Of a DNA stretch of 64,000 nt, positions 27,282-36,500 are shown piece by piece. Within the stretch, counting starts at the first letter, position 1. Each line of letters opens with the position of its first letter. Under the pieces are notes generated by a model, which worked only from the letters and a program-made list of their open reading frames with translations, was not told where the DNA came from and searched no databases. Source of the stretch: Paraprevotella xylaniphila YIT 11841 (GTDB lineage: Bacteria; Bacteroidota; Bacteroidia; Bacteroidales; Bacteroidaceae); contig NZ_GL883831.1 of assembly GCF_000205165.1 (NCBI RefSeq), positions 47,496 through 111,495 of the forward strand. Reading direction: 5' to 3'. The translations under genes and the position numbers were made by a program.

Positions 27282-27911
27282 ATGACAATATTTGAAATGA
27301 TTTTGGCAGGACTGCAAACGAAGTTTCCGGGTACGGACACTGCCACTTTGACCCGAATCGCCACCAAAAAGGCAGAGGGTGTAACGGACGAAACAAAGGT
27401 AAACTCCATTGTTGAGGGTATCTCTTTTCAGGACGTGATGCAAAACTATGGTGATTTCCGTGCAGGACAAGCACAGACTTCCGCTGTTTCCAACTACGAG
27501 AAGAAGCATGGACTGAAAGACGGTAAACCAATCGAGAATCCAGAAGAAAAGAAAGACGAAAAAAAGGATGATGTCCCTTCTTGGGCACAAGCTTTGATTG
27601 ATTCCAACAAAACTCTTTCTGAAAAACTTGCCGGTTACGAACAGGAGCGCGCACAAGCACAGCGTAATGCGCAGGTTTCTGCAAAGGCAAAGGAATATGG
27701 CATTCCCGAAACACTTGTACCCATGTTGAACATTCCGAGCGATGCGGACTTAGACACTTACATGAAGGACGCAAAGCAAACGTTTGTCAATGCGGGATTT
27801 CAAGGCGTGCAAGTTCCCACAACATCAGAACAGCGTACTGAAAAGGAGAATCACGAAATTGCTGCTATGATTAACAAGGGAACAGAAGAGATTAAAAAAC
27901 AGAATCAGTAA
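27282..27911 (+). CDS. Capsid scaffold protein (probable)
   Basis: 209 aa, highly charged and helical with a Lys/Glu-rich middle (EEKKDEKKDD), Gln/Ala-rich coiled coil (about 105-135) and no hydrophobic segments. Position just ahead of the head genes is that of a scaffold. No protease motif is seen, so maturation would use an external protease or none. Confidence 0.65.
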   Translation: MTIFEMILAGLQTKFPGTDTATLTRIATKKAEGVTDETKVNSIVEGISFQDVMQNYGDFRAGQAQTSAVSNYEKKHGLKDGKPIENPEEKKDEKKDDVPSWAQALIDSNKTLSEKLAGYEQERAQAQRNAQVSAKAKEYGIPETLVPMLNIPSDADLDTYMKDAKQTFVNAGFQGVQVPTTSEQRTEKENHEIAAMINKGTEEIKKQNQ

Positions 27912-27931
27912 CTTAAAAATGTAAAAAGATT

Positions 27932-28525
27932 ATGCCAGGAGGAATTAAGTATAATTTAAAGCCTATTGAAGAACCTACTCCGGAAATGTGCCGGATTGAA
28001 ACCATTTTCCGTTATTCGGGAGGTTTTAATCTGGTTTTGACTAATCTTACAGGAGTAAAGGGTATTCCACCCATGACACCATTGGTGCTTGATTTTGTAA
28101 AAAGACAGGCAACAGCAGTCATCAATGTAGATGTGGTAGAGGATATTTCCGCAGGGACAGTTTCCTTGAAGATAAAGAAAAATTCCTTTGCCTATAAAGG
28201 TATGCACTTAGGTAATGGTACGAATGGAGGAACAATCGAATCTATTGATAAAACCTCTAATGCCGAATATGATACAGTGACTTTAGCTGCTTCACCAACT
28301 TTGGCAGCTAAAAAAGGAGACACTTTGTTTGAAGCTACAGCAGCCGCAGGGAAAACTCCCAAAGCTACCGCAACCGCACTGAACTACGCATGGACGAAAG
28401 TAGAAGAAGGTGCAACCGTCACCGCTATCGGACAGGCTTACGAGATTAGACCAACCAAGCTGATTGTGCCTATTTCAGAAAAGGATAAGGCTTCGTTAGG
28501 TGACAGATTCATGTTTACTTATTAA
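27932..28525 (+). CDS. Head decoration/head-fibre-like protein
   Basis: 197 aa beta-rich protein (GGFNLVLTNLTGVKGIPPMTPLVLDF, TVSLKIKKNSFAYKGMHLG). Directly precedes the major capsid gene. Similar genes in Bacteroides phages are called head fibre or decoration proteins; this is inferred from position and composition. Confidence 0.5.
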   Translation: MPGGIKYNLKPIEEPTPEMCRIETIFRYSGGFNLVLTNLTGVKGIPPMTPLVLDFVKRQATAVINVDVVEDISAGTVSLKIKKNSFAYKGMHLGNGTNGGTIESIDKTSNAEYDTVTLAASPTLAAKKGDTLFEATAAAGKTPKATATALNYAWTKVEEGATVTAIGQAYEIRPTKLIVPISEKDKASLGDRFMFTY

Positions 28526-28539
28526 AGAAAGGAGAGTAT

Positions 28540-29619
28540 ATGTATTTGACAGTTCAGACATTATTGAATGACCCTGAAATAGTAAAAGCGGTGATTGACC
28601 GTGTACAGGCTCTCCGTCTTGATACTATTTTCTGGAAGAAGCACCTTGATTTCGAGGAAACGAAGTCGCGCGTGTTTAAAACTTATCTCGGTACGGTTAC
28701 AGGCGTAACAGCCGGTTCTGTTATCGACCGTAATTCTAACAAGCCGTTAAGAGAGCGAAAATCTCTCGGTTCAGGTTATGGTGAAGTCGCCTATTTGGGT
28801 GATCGTTACCAGATGGACAATGACAGGTTGGATATGTTACAGGAGCTTGTAACCAAGTACAACAACGCCCGTCCGGCAGATCAACAAAGAGCATTAAACG
28901 ACATTATCAACTATATTGTGGATGATTATCGCCAAGTATTGCTTGCTCCACATAAGCGTATGGACTTAGTTGATGGTGCCCTGCGTTCCGATGGTAAGGC
29001 AACGGTGAAAGTGGATGACAATCCACAGGGTATTGCCATGCTTGATATGGAATTGCCTGTACATCGTATCACTCCAACAACGGGAGATAAGAGCAACTTC
29101 GTAAAATACCTTATGGATCAGGTTGTCGAACTTCGTACCAAGTTCGGTATATTCGTTTCAATGGAGATGTCTCGCAAGACGTTTATCAAGTCGATTGTCG
29201 GCTCAAAAGATTTTGGGGAGTTCTACAAACAATCCTTTGCACAGAAAGAGGTGCAGCTTTCTTCCGGCTTGATGTCAAGCGAAATGGCTACAACGATTTT
29301 CCAAGGGTTAGGCTTGCCACCTATTGTTATTAATGAGGACTTGGTAGAACTTGCTGACGGGACAATGAAGCAGGTATTCAAGGATAACCGAATTTCATTG
29401 TTCACCACGGCTAAACAAGGGAAGATGCGTTGGCATACTCCGTATGAAATCGCAGACCCTGTTCCAGGAAAGAACTACAACCGTTCGGAAGGAGGCATGT
29501 ATATCTCCAATGTGAGAACGGATGAAGGCCGTTTCATGGAATATGGTTGTGAGTGGATTCCGGAATATACGTCTCCGAATAAGATTGTAATCTTTGATTT
29601 GGATACGATGTTGGCGTGA
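28540..29619 (+). CDS. Major capsid protein (HK97-like)
   Basis: 359 aa. Preceded by AAAGGAGAG. Features such as RVFKTYLGTVTGVTAGSVID, GEVAYLGDRYQMDNDRLDML and a long conserved C-terminal region with PGKNYNRSEGGMYISNVRT are consistent with the major head protein. It lies between decoration protein and connectors. The stop overlaps the next start. Confidence 0.85.
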   Translation: MYLTVQTLLNDPEIVKAVIDRVQALRLDTIFWKKHLDFEETKSRVFKTYLGTVTGVTAGSVIDRNSNKPLRERKSLGSGYGEVAYLGDRYQMDNDRLDMLQELVTKYNNARPADQQRALNDIINYIVDDYRQVLLAPHKRMDLVDGALRSDGKATVKVDDNPQGIAMLDMELPVHRITPTTGDKSNFVKYLMDQVVELRTKFGIFVSMEMSRKTFIKSIVGSKDFGEFYKQSFAQKEVQLSSGLMSSEMATTIFQGLGLPPIVINEDLVELADGTMKQVFKDNRISLFTTAKQGKMRWHTPYEIADPVPGKNYNRSEGGMYISNVRTDEGRFMEYGCEWIPEYTSPNKIVIFDLDTMLA

Positions 29620-29948
29620 TGAAAGTATCTGACTACATAAGGCAGACCTTCAGGGACTTTGGCGTTGCTTTGAGCGATGCCAATCTCCTTACAATCCTTT
29701 TGCCCATGAAGATAAGCGGAGAGGATGATGTAAACGAAGACAATATCCAACCGATTTCGGTAGGTATGACAAAGTTTATCCCTACCCTTTTACTTCGTGG
29801 TAGTTCCAAGTCCGTATCGGAAAACGGGCACTCCAAATCGCAATCATGGGACATTCAAGGTATCAAAGATTACTATTTCCTGATGTGCAAACGGTACGGA
29901 TTGAAAGACGAACTGAATACGAACAAACCTAAAGTGACTTTTCTCTGA
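29619..29948 (+). CDS. Head-tail connector protein 1 (probable)
   Basis: 109 aa, starts at ATG 29619 inside the capsid-gene stop (tgATGa) and ends next to the following ATG. Helical with a C-terminal KDYYFLMCKRYGLKDEL segment. Position suggests a gp6/gp15-type adaptor. Confidence 0.6.
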   Translation: MKVSDYIRQTFRDFGVALSDANLLTILLPMKISGEDDVNEDNIQPISVGMTKFIPTLLLRGSSKSVSENGHSKSQSWDIQGIKDYYFLMCKRYGLKDELNTNKPKVTFL

Positions 29949-30289
29949 TGTTAGACGAAGCACCTCACATATTAGTAGTAAGGACGATAACGCCGCCGGA
30001 TAATGACGAGTACGGGCGACCGATACCCGGCACAGGCGGTGAATCGTGGGATGAACTGACTGAATGCTTTTGCCATGACAATTCCCAGCAAAAGGAAGTG
30101 TCGGTAAACGGCAAATTGTGGGTTTATTCCTACCATGTGGTATATGAGGGCAAGAAACTGGCATTAGATACAAAAGTAAGGTGTTTGGATAAGGACACAA
30201 AAGAGATTGTAGGAGAAGGTAAAGTAATCAAGAATGCCGAATGTTATTCGGAAGAACTGAAAGGGCGTTGTGATATATGGTTAGGGTAA
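29948..30289 (+). CDS. Head closure protein (probable)
   Basis: 113 aa beta-rich small protein (EYGRPIPGTGGES, WVYSYHVVYEGKKLALDTKVRC, EGKVIKNAECYSEE). Consistent with an SPP1 gp16-like stopper from gene order. Overlaps the next gene by 13 bases. Confidence 0.55.
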   Translation: MLDEAPHILVVRTITPPDNDEYGRPIPGTGGESWDELTECFCHDNSQQKEVSVNGKLWVYSYHVVYEGKKLALDTKVRCLDKDTKEIVGEGKVIKNAECYSEELKGRCDIWLG

Positions 30290-30603
30290 GTGTCAAATTT
30301 GATTGGTCGGATTTTCCTGCTTTTGAAGAGCAAGGAACAAACGAAGTGCGCGAAACAGTCGATAAAGTCGGCAATGAAGCTGATGACTACGATGTGAAAG
30401 ACGGAACTTATCAAAACCGTACAGGCACGCTCCGCAAGTCTAATAAGCATAAGGTTGAGAAAGATTGTAGTTTGATTTTGTATAACGATGCAGAAAGTCC
30501 CAAAGGTTATCACTATGCCTCTAATGTGGAAAGCAAGGGCTTTAGGGTGAGAAGCGGAGGGGCTTTGTATGCAGAGAAACGATTGAAAGAATTAATAAAA
30601 TGA
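30277..30603 (+). CDS. HK97 gp10-like neck/tail component
   Basis: 108 aa. TYQNRTGTLRKSN and YHYASNVESKGFRVRSGG follow the gp10 pattern (N/RTGxLR, Y-A-xxVE-GT). Overlaps the DUF2829 gene by four bases. A second, longer gp10-like gene is at 33084. Confidence 0.65.
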   Translation: MVRVSVKFDWSDFPAFEEQGTNEVRETVDKVGNEADDYDVKDGTYQNRTGTLRKSNKHKVEKDCSLILYNDAESPKGYHYASNVESKGFRVRSGGALYAEKRLKELIK

Positions 30604-31316
30604 AAAAGTACATCGGAACAAAACAGATTGAAGCCGAACCTATGACAATGGGCGATGCTTACGAAAAAGGCTTGTTGCAAGCAGGTAAAGTGCCTAACGA
30701 AAACGAGAAGTCAAACGCAGGCTATCATGTCCGCTATCAAGACGGTTATGAAAGCTGGTCGCCTGCCGAGCCGTTTGAGAAAGCGTACAAGTGCGCAGAC
30801 ACATTTATTGACCGCTTATATATCGAATATTCCGACTTGATAGAAAAGTTCGAGAAATGCGCAACTTTTGTTGATAGCGACAAATTCCGTGAGGTTGTCA
30901 AAGATGATTATCCGGCATTTTTGCTTTCACTTCAACGGGATTTGATGGGACGTTACCTGCAAGCTCTAAGTTGCCGTATTAACATTGCGGACAATATTAC
31001 CGAAGATGTTTCTATCCAAAGAATGTCTTTCGGAATTGCAATTCAAGCATTGAAGTTCGGTCTTGCTATCCGTAGAAAAGGTTGGAACGGCAAAGGATTG
31101 TTTGTAATTAAACAAGTACCGGCACACATCGGAAGTGATGTTATCCCAAAGATGCAATCACTTCCTCAGTCAGCTAAAGACTTGATTCTGTCAGGTAAGG
31201 GCTTTATTGACTACACAAGCCAATGTCTTATCTACAATGAGAATACAGGACGGGCTGACAGTTGGGTTCCGTCTATCTCTGATGTATTTGCAGAAGATTG
31301 GGAAATCGTAAAATGA
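30600..31316 (+). CDS. Three-module protein with C-terminal DUF2829 (Tad2-like)
   Basis: 238 aa. Residues 1-65 are a small module (KKYIGTKQIEAEPMTMGDAY ... YESWSPAEPFEKAY); 66-128 are a helical module resembling crAss001_48-type phage proteins (RDLMGRYLQALSCRI); 142-238 are a DUF2829 domain (MSFGIAIQALKFGLAIRRKG, GLFVIKQVP, WVPSISDVFAEDWEIV). DUF2829 includes Tad2, which binds the Thoeris signalling nucleotide. The gene is embedded, with four-base overlaps on both sides, in the neck/tail-completion operon. The domain call is solid; anti-Thoeris activity is inference. Confidence 0.8.
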   Translation: MKKYIGTKQIEAEPMTMGDAYEKGLLQAGKVPNENEKSNAGYHVRYQDGYESWSPAEPFEKAYKCADTFIDRLYIEYSDLIEKFEKCATFVDSDKFREVVKDDYPAFLLSLQRDLMGRYLQALSCRINIADNITEDVSIQRMSFGIAIQALKFGLAIRRKGWNGKGLFVIKQVPAHIGSDVIPKMQSLPQSAKDLILSGKGFIDYTSQCLIYNENTGRADSWVPSISDVFAEDWEIVK

Positions 31317-31708
31317 TAGTAACGACTGACATAGCGAATATTCTCTACAAGGACTGCCAGGCTTTCGGCATAGAGGTTTACCAATCGGGAAACATCCCTG
31401 ACGAACACAAGGAATTGCCTTCCGAAAGAGTGATTATCCGCACTAAATCCCAATCCCCCGAAACCTATTGGAAGAAAGGCTTTGTGGAAGTGAACCTTTG
31501 TGTGCCAGATGTGGAAGGGAAAGCGAACCTCATCCGTTTACAGAAACTGGAACGTAAAGCGCAAGAGCTCTTGGATGATGTAGTAGGAGAATATGACGAG
31601 TCAAGCTACTATTATTCGATTGATTCAATCGGAACGGAAGCGGACACAGCTTTGAAGTGTCATTATGTGAATGTTAGAATTTTGTTTCAAGTATTAAATG
31701 TAAACTGA
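31313..31708 (+). CDS. Tail terminator/completion protein (probable)
   Basis: 131 aa from ATG 31313, which overlaps the previous stop. An upstream in-frame ATG at 31298 lies within the DUF2829 coding sequence. Alpha-beta protein (VTTDIANILYKDCQAFGIEVYQ, SERVIIRTKSQSPETYWKKGFVEVNLCVPD). Immediately precedes the tail tube gene, as tail terminators do. Confidence 0.6.
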   Translation: MIVTTDIANILYKDCQAFGIEVYQSGNIPDEHKELPSERVIIRTKSQSPETYWKKGFVEVNLCVPDVEGKANLIRLQKLERKAQELLDDVVGEYDESSYYYSIDSIGTEADTALKCHYVNVRILFQVLNVN

Positions 31709-31709
31709 T

Positions 31710-32234
31710 ATGAAGCCATTTATAGGAATTAAAAGAATTTGGTATGGTAGTGTGATTGATGAAACCGTTACCAAAACGAGCCTGAAAACTCTGATTGGTG
31801 AAATGACAGAAGTCAAAAACTCCCACCAAGACACGTGGCAGTACACGGAGGATGACCCTACCTATACTGACTATATCAATGAGTTGAACGGGGAAATTTA
31901 TTATCGTGATGTTACCCAAAAGGGAGCAAAAACCATCGCATTTACAATGGGTGAATGGACTTTTGACGATAAGGTTGCCTTGCAAGGCGGAGAAAAGGTT
32001 GACACAGATGCCGGTTGGGCTTCCTCTGATACGCCTGGCATTGTTAACTTGGGTATTGTGGCACAAACCAAAACAGGCAATTATATTGTCTTTACCAATG
32101 CTGCCGTTATTGCAAAAGGAACACAAGCGGAGAAGAACATAGGCTTAGGCGTTACAGCTGTTGCCATGTCGAATCCGGCAGAAGGAGTTAAATCAGATTA
32201 CTTGTTTGAAGGGGAAAAAGTCGATGCCGCATGA
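31710..32234 (+). CDS. Major tail protein (tail tube)
   Basis: 174 aa, starts MKPFIGIKRIWYGSV and is beta-rich (GEIYYRDVTQKGAKTIAFTMG, TGNYIVFTNAAVIAKG). Position after tail completion and before tail chaperones fits a siphoviral tube protein. Translation stops at a UGA at 32232, but the same frame continues for 70 more codons (see next entry). Confidence 0.75.
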   Translation: MKPFIGIKRIWYGSVIDETVTKTSLKTLIGEMTEVKNSHQDTWQYTEDDPTYTDYINELNGEIYYRDVTQKGAKTIAFTMGEWTFDDKVALQGGEKVDTDAGWASSDTPGIVNLGIVAQTKTGNYIVFTNAAVIAKGTQAEKNIGLGVTAVAMSNPAEGVKSDYLFEGEKVDAA

Positions 32235-32447
32235 ACAACCGTCACCGTAACCCCTACGCCTTCCGACGCTACCGTTAAACTGGACGGCGATACGGTAAAG
32301 TCAAAGCGGGTGAACGCCGGTGCTTCCGTTCGCTATGAAGTGTCGAAAGTCGGTTACACTACTCAGTCGGGAACAATAGAGACCAAACCTTCCGATGCAG
32401 GCAAGACTGTGGACAAAAAGATTGTTCTTGTAGAGATTTCAGGGTAA
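32235..32447 (+). CDS. In-frame Ig/PEGA-like extension of the tail tube behind a UGA
   Basis: Directly after the UGA (32232-32234) the same frame encodes 70 codons ending at TAA 32445. The peptide TTVTVTPTPSDATVKLDGD ... GASVRYEVSKVGYTTQSGTI is a PEGA/Ig-like beta module of the sort that decorates tail tubes. There is no start codon with a ribosome site, and a terminator follows 12 nt after the TAA. It is either made by UGA readthrough as a minor long form or is a recently disrupted domain. UGA ends many other genes here, so code reassignment is unlikely. Confidence 0.6.
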   Translation, partial: TTVTVTPTPSDATVKLDGDTVKSKRVNAGASVRYEVSKVGYTTQSGTIETKPSDAGKTVDKKIVLVEISG

Positions 32448-32458
32448 TGTTTAATTCT

Positions 32459-32494
32459 AAGGGTAAGGCGATAATGTTTTGTCTTACCCTTTTT
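32459..32494 (+). terminator. Terminator after the tail tube
   Basis: AAGGGTAAG-N15-CTTACCCTT perfect 9-bp stem with a run of five T. Confidence 0.8.
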
Positions 32495-32506
32495 AAGTTT
32501 TTATCA

Positions 32507-32890
32507 ATGGAACAAAACGCAGCAAAAATAGTAACAAGTGCCATTCTTGATATGGACTTTAAAACAGTGGTAGTAGCAGGGAATGCGTATATAATTATGC
32601 CGCCAACAATGAAAAAACTTGCCGGAGCTGGTTATTGGCTTTCTGGGATTAAAGGAGATACCATTAAAGAAGTTTTTTTATCGAAAGACAATATAGAAGC
32701 CTTTTCACACGCCTTGTCGTGGTTGATACAAGGAGACGAAAGTCTGTTTGAAGAGCTATTGAATGGGACAGATAAAGAACTGAGTGACGCTTTGGAAGAA
32801 GCCTATTCATTGATTTCTGCTGAAAATTTTTCCAAGCTGTTGGCTTTAGCCAAGAACGTAGCAAATCTGACAGCAAAACCGAAACAGTAG
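32507..32890 (+). CDS. Tail assembly chaperone G
   Basis: 127 aa from ATG 32507; an upstream in-frame ATG at 32447 is rejected because the terminator hairpin lies between. Helical acidic protein (EVFLSKDNIEAFSHALSWLIQGDESLFEELL) ahead of the tape measure, the place of lambda gpG. A slippery heptamer near its 3' end gives a longer G-T form. Confidence 0.72.
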   Translation: MEQNAAKIVTSAILDMDFKTVVVAGNAYIIMPPTMKKLAGAGYWLSGIKGDTIKEVFLSKDNIEAFSHALSWLIQGDESLFEELLNGTDKELSDALEEAYSLISAENFSKLLALAKNVANLTAKPKQ

Positions 32891-33084
32891 GAAATGATTG
32901 CTTACTGGGACAAATCGCATCGTTCATGGAAAATCTGCATTTGTCTTACGATGAAGTGGTGAATAAGATACCCTACCGCAACTTGGTAATCATGCAAAAA
33001 GACAAGCTCCATGTGGCTTTCGGCGAAGTATTACGTGAAGTGTCGGATGAGGACATGTTCAAGAATAGAAAATTTGACGAGTAA
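32507..33084 (+). CDS. Tail assembly chaperone G-T fusion by -1 frameshift
   Basis: In the zero frame gaa-AAT-TTT the heptamer A AAT TTT lies at 32824-32830, a canonical X-XXY-YYZ site. Sliding back one base opens 84 codons to the TAA at 33082 (FQAVGFSQERSK..., then MENLHLSYDEVVNKI ... DEDMFKNRKFDE). This yields about 192 residues. The last part could also start alone at ATG 32930. The end overlaps the next ATG (TAATG). Lambda-type G/GT chaperones use the same mechanism. Confidence 0.72.
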
Positions 33085-33563
33085 TGAAATTCAAAGGCGA
33101 TATATCAGGTCTGGACGCACTGGAACGGCAATTGGAGGATGTCTATTTGGATCGCTTGGCTGATGCCGGAGAGAAAGCCGTACAAGAAGCCATAGCGGAG
33201 GGTAATTACCAAAATATCACGGGAAACTTGCGCAGCTCCATTGGCTATGTAATAGCTTACAATGGGCAGATACTACGTGAAGGCGGCTTCTACAAGATAC
33301 AGGGAAGAGGCGAAAACATGCAGAAGGTGGAGTTTACCACTAAGGCAGGTAAGCATGTCTCCTTTTGGGCTAAAGGTAAGTACGGGGATGGTTCAGAGGG
33401 AAGCCGAAAAGGTTTGGAGTTTGCCCGTTCACGAATAAGGGAAACTATGGGATATGCGTTTATCCTTGTAGCCGGAATGGAATATGCAAGCTATGTCTCG
33501 TCCAAAGGTTATGACGTGATAGACAGGGGTACTTATTTATTGTGGAATTTAATAGGTAAATGA
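33084..33563 (+). CDS. gp10-like tail component, longer paralogue
   Basis: 159 aa. NYQNITGNLRSSIGY and AGMEYASYVSSKGYDVI mirror the gp10-like gene at 30277 (TYQNRTGTLR, YHYASNVESKGF). It has a roughly 40-aa insertion between the two motifs. Starts inside the chaperone stop (TAATG). Probably a tail-related member of the family placed before the tape measure. Confidence 0.6.
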   Translation: MKFKGDISGLDALERQLEDVYLDRLADAGEKAVQEAIAEGNYQNITGNLRSSIGYVIAYNGQILREGGFYKIQGRGENMQKVEFTTKAGKHVSFWAKGKYGDGSEGSRKGLEFARSRIRETMGYAFILVAGMEYASYVSSKGYDVIDRGTYLLWNLIGK

Positions 33564-33566
33564 TAT

Positions 33567-36500
33567 ATGGCAGGAATAATTACAGATGTATCATCTGACA
33601 TACAGAAACTTCAACAGTTAAGAATGGAGATAGAGAATGTCAAGAAAGCATTGAAGCAAATCAATGTGAAAGTTGACATTGATATTGCCAAGGGGATGGA
33701 AGCGCAGTTGAAATCCCTTATGGGGCAATATGATGCTTTGGTAAGAAAGGTGTCGGAAGCTGAGGGGAAAATAATGGTTTCTACCAAACGGATAAACGAT
33801 GCTTCGGAAAAGATTATCAAGGCGCAGGAGCAGCTTTCAAAGGCGGCAGATATGAATCCGAAATCTGGTAGTGGTAATGCAAACACAACTGCGAATAATG
33901 CGGAAACAGCAAGCGTGCAGGCACAGGCTAAGGCGTATGATGAACTGGCGGCAGAAATTGACGCTGTTATGGGAACGCGTATGCAAAACATCAAACGCTT
34001 AATCGAAGAACAGAATGCTATCCGTCTGATAAACGAAGAGATAAAGAATCTGACTAAATATCAGTCAGGCAATTCCTCTTTGACTACGGCTCAACAAAAA
34101 CGGTTGGAACAACTCAACAATTCTCTGTTAACTCATAAGGCTGCATTGTCGGAAGTTCGTCAAACGTTGATGAACAATGTGAAAATGGATAATGTCGCGG
34201 CCACTTCAATGAACGGGCTTTCACAGTCATTGTCACGCATGAAGATTGCTTATCGTGAACTGACGGAAGAAGAAAGGAAATCACCTTTCGGAAAGGAATT
34301 ACTTGCATCTATTAATCAGGCAGACGCAAAAATAAAGGAGTTGGATGCCACGATAGGAAATCACCAACGCAATGTAGGGAACTATGCTTCGGGATGGAAC
34401 GGGCTTAATATGTCTGTACAGCAGATAGTACGTGAACTTCCGGCGGCAACAATGGGACTTAACATGTTCTTTCTTGCTATATCGAACAATCTGCCCATCC
34501 TTACCGATGAGATAAAGCGTGCCAAGGATGCTAATGAGGCATTGAAGGCATCCGGACAGAAAGGAGTACCGGTATGGAAGCAGCTTGTTTCGTCTTTGTT
34601 TAGTTGGCAAACAGCTATGATGGTTGGGATAACTGTGCTTTCAATGTATGGTAAGGAAATTGTGGAATGGACTAGTAATTTGTTTAAGTCCAAAGATGCA
34701 ATATTGTCTACGGAAGAGGCAATGGAGAAAGTAAATGAATCCTTGGAGAAAAATAACGGAAGTTATGGTAGTAATATTCTTTCGGTCAAGAAACTTTCAT
34801 CTGAATGGAAAAAGTTGTCTTCTCAAAAAGAACAATTGCAATGGATAAATGATAATAAAACAGAATTTAATAAGCTTGGTATCTCTATAAATGGAGTAAA
34901 AGACGCAGAGAATGCTTTTGTCAAAAATACAAGCGCTATCATAGAGGCTTTTAAGTTAAGGGCTAAAGCCACAGCTGCTCAAAAATTAGCGGCAGATGAA
35001 TATGAAAAAGCATTAGTGAAAAGAAATGAAGCAGAAACAAAACAAAATAAATTAGAAGAAGAAGGCCCAACTGCAGTTGATAGACTTAAAGCCGCTATAT
35101 ATGGTAGGCGTAAAATAGTACCTGGCGCACAAGGAACTATAGGAGCCACAGTTACAGACTACGAACAATCTGTTCGAGATAATATAAAATCACTAAATAG
35201 TGAGGCAGATGCCGCAGAGAAAGCTGGTGATGCTTACTTTGATTTAGCAGCAGGGTACGAAAAAGCGGCAAAATCAGAATTGGATAAATCTGGTATTGAA
35301 GAATCTCATAAAAAAGTGAATGACAATACGAATAAGATAACTAATCAGCAATCACGTATTGTTGAAATTGAAAGAAAGAATGCCACAGACCGCATCCGCC
35401 AACAGGAAGATTTGGAGAATAAAGTGGCCCAATCCCGGATAGATGCCATGGATGAAGGCTTTGAGAAAGAGAAAGCCCAAATGGAACTCAACCATAAAAA
35501 AGAGTTGCAGGAGATTGGCCGACAGCGGCAGGATTACATCAATGCCATCATACAAATGGAAAAGGAGGCTTTTGATGCCAAGGAGAAGTTGAAAGCGTCC
35601 AAGGACAAGAACTATAAGACAAAGGCATTTGATTCTTCCACCGTAAGTGTTGATACATCCGCGTTCGACATTATGGGAAAGGAAACGAGGGAAAGGCAGA
35701 AAATGGAAATAGCGGATTTTTATAAGGATTCCCTTTCTGAATATCAGGACTATGTCACGAAGTACAATGCCACGAGGGAAAAGTTTGCCAAGGAAAGGGA
35801 AAGATATAAGAATGCCGGTGCTTCCGGTGCCCAGTTGAAAGAAATAGATTATCAGGAAGAGGAAACGTTAAAAGCCATTGACAATGAGTTTGCCGCCCGT
35901 GAGGAAAGTTTTAATTCATGGGCTGACAACGTAATTGACTTGTCACTTGAAAAACTCCGTGAATCGCTTAATCAGGCATATCAGGAGATGATGAACATGG
36001 AAATCAGTGACCCGGACAATCCTGATTTGGCACGCAAGAGGGCAGAAGTGGATACGCTAAGAAAATCCTTGGAAAAGAAAGAAATTGAAAAAGAGATATC
36101 TCCAGGAAAGTCCACAAAGGATTGGGACAAGCTGTATAAAGTTCTTACCGATGTGAACGATGTATTCGAGGAGATAGGAGATACTGTCGGGGGAACATTC
36201 GGTGAAATCATCTCCTTGGCCGGAGGCATCGCGTCTTCTTCCTTACAAGCGGTGGGTGCCATAAAGGCGATAAATGCGGAAATGTCTGCTTTGGATAAAG
36301 CATCCGCAGTACTGGCCGCCATAAGTGCCGGAATGAAAATCATATCAGGAATAGGTGGCTTCTTCAAGGAAAAGTTCGGTGCCGACTACTCGGAATATGA
36401 AGCCTTGAAATCCCAATATGATACCCTGATAAACATTTGGGACCAACTCATAGATAAGAAAATGGAGTATATTGACATTGATTACGGCATCGAGGCGCAG

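Noticed and set aside
31710..32447. UGA reassigned to an amino acid (as in some crAss-like phages)
   Set aside because: Many genes in the same phage (capsid, neck and terminase small subunit genes among others) end cleanly at UGA with overlapping starts downstream.
32447..32506. Start of chaperone G at ATG 32447 overlapping TAATG
   Set aside because: The 9-bp terminator stem with a T run lies between this ATG and the main coding region; the ATG at 32507 is better.
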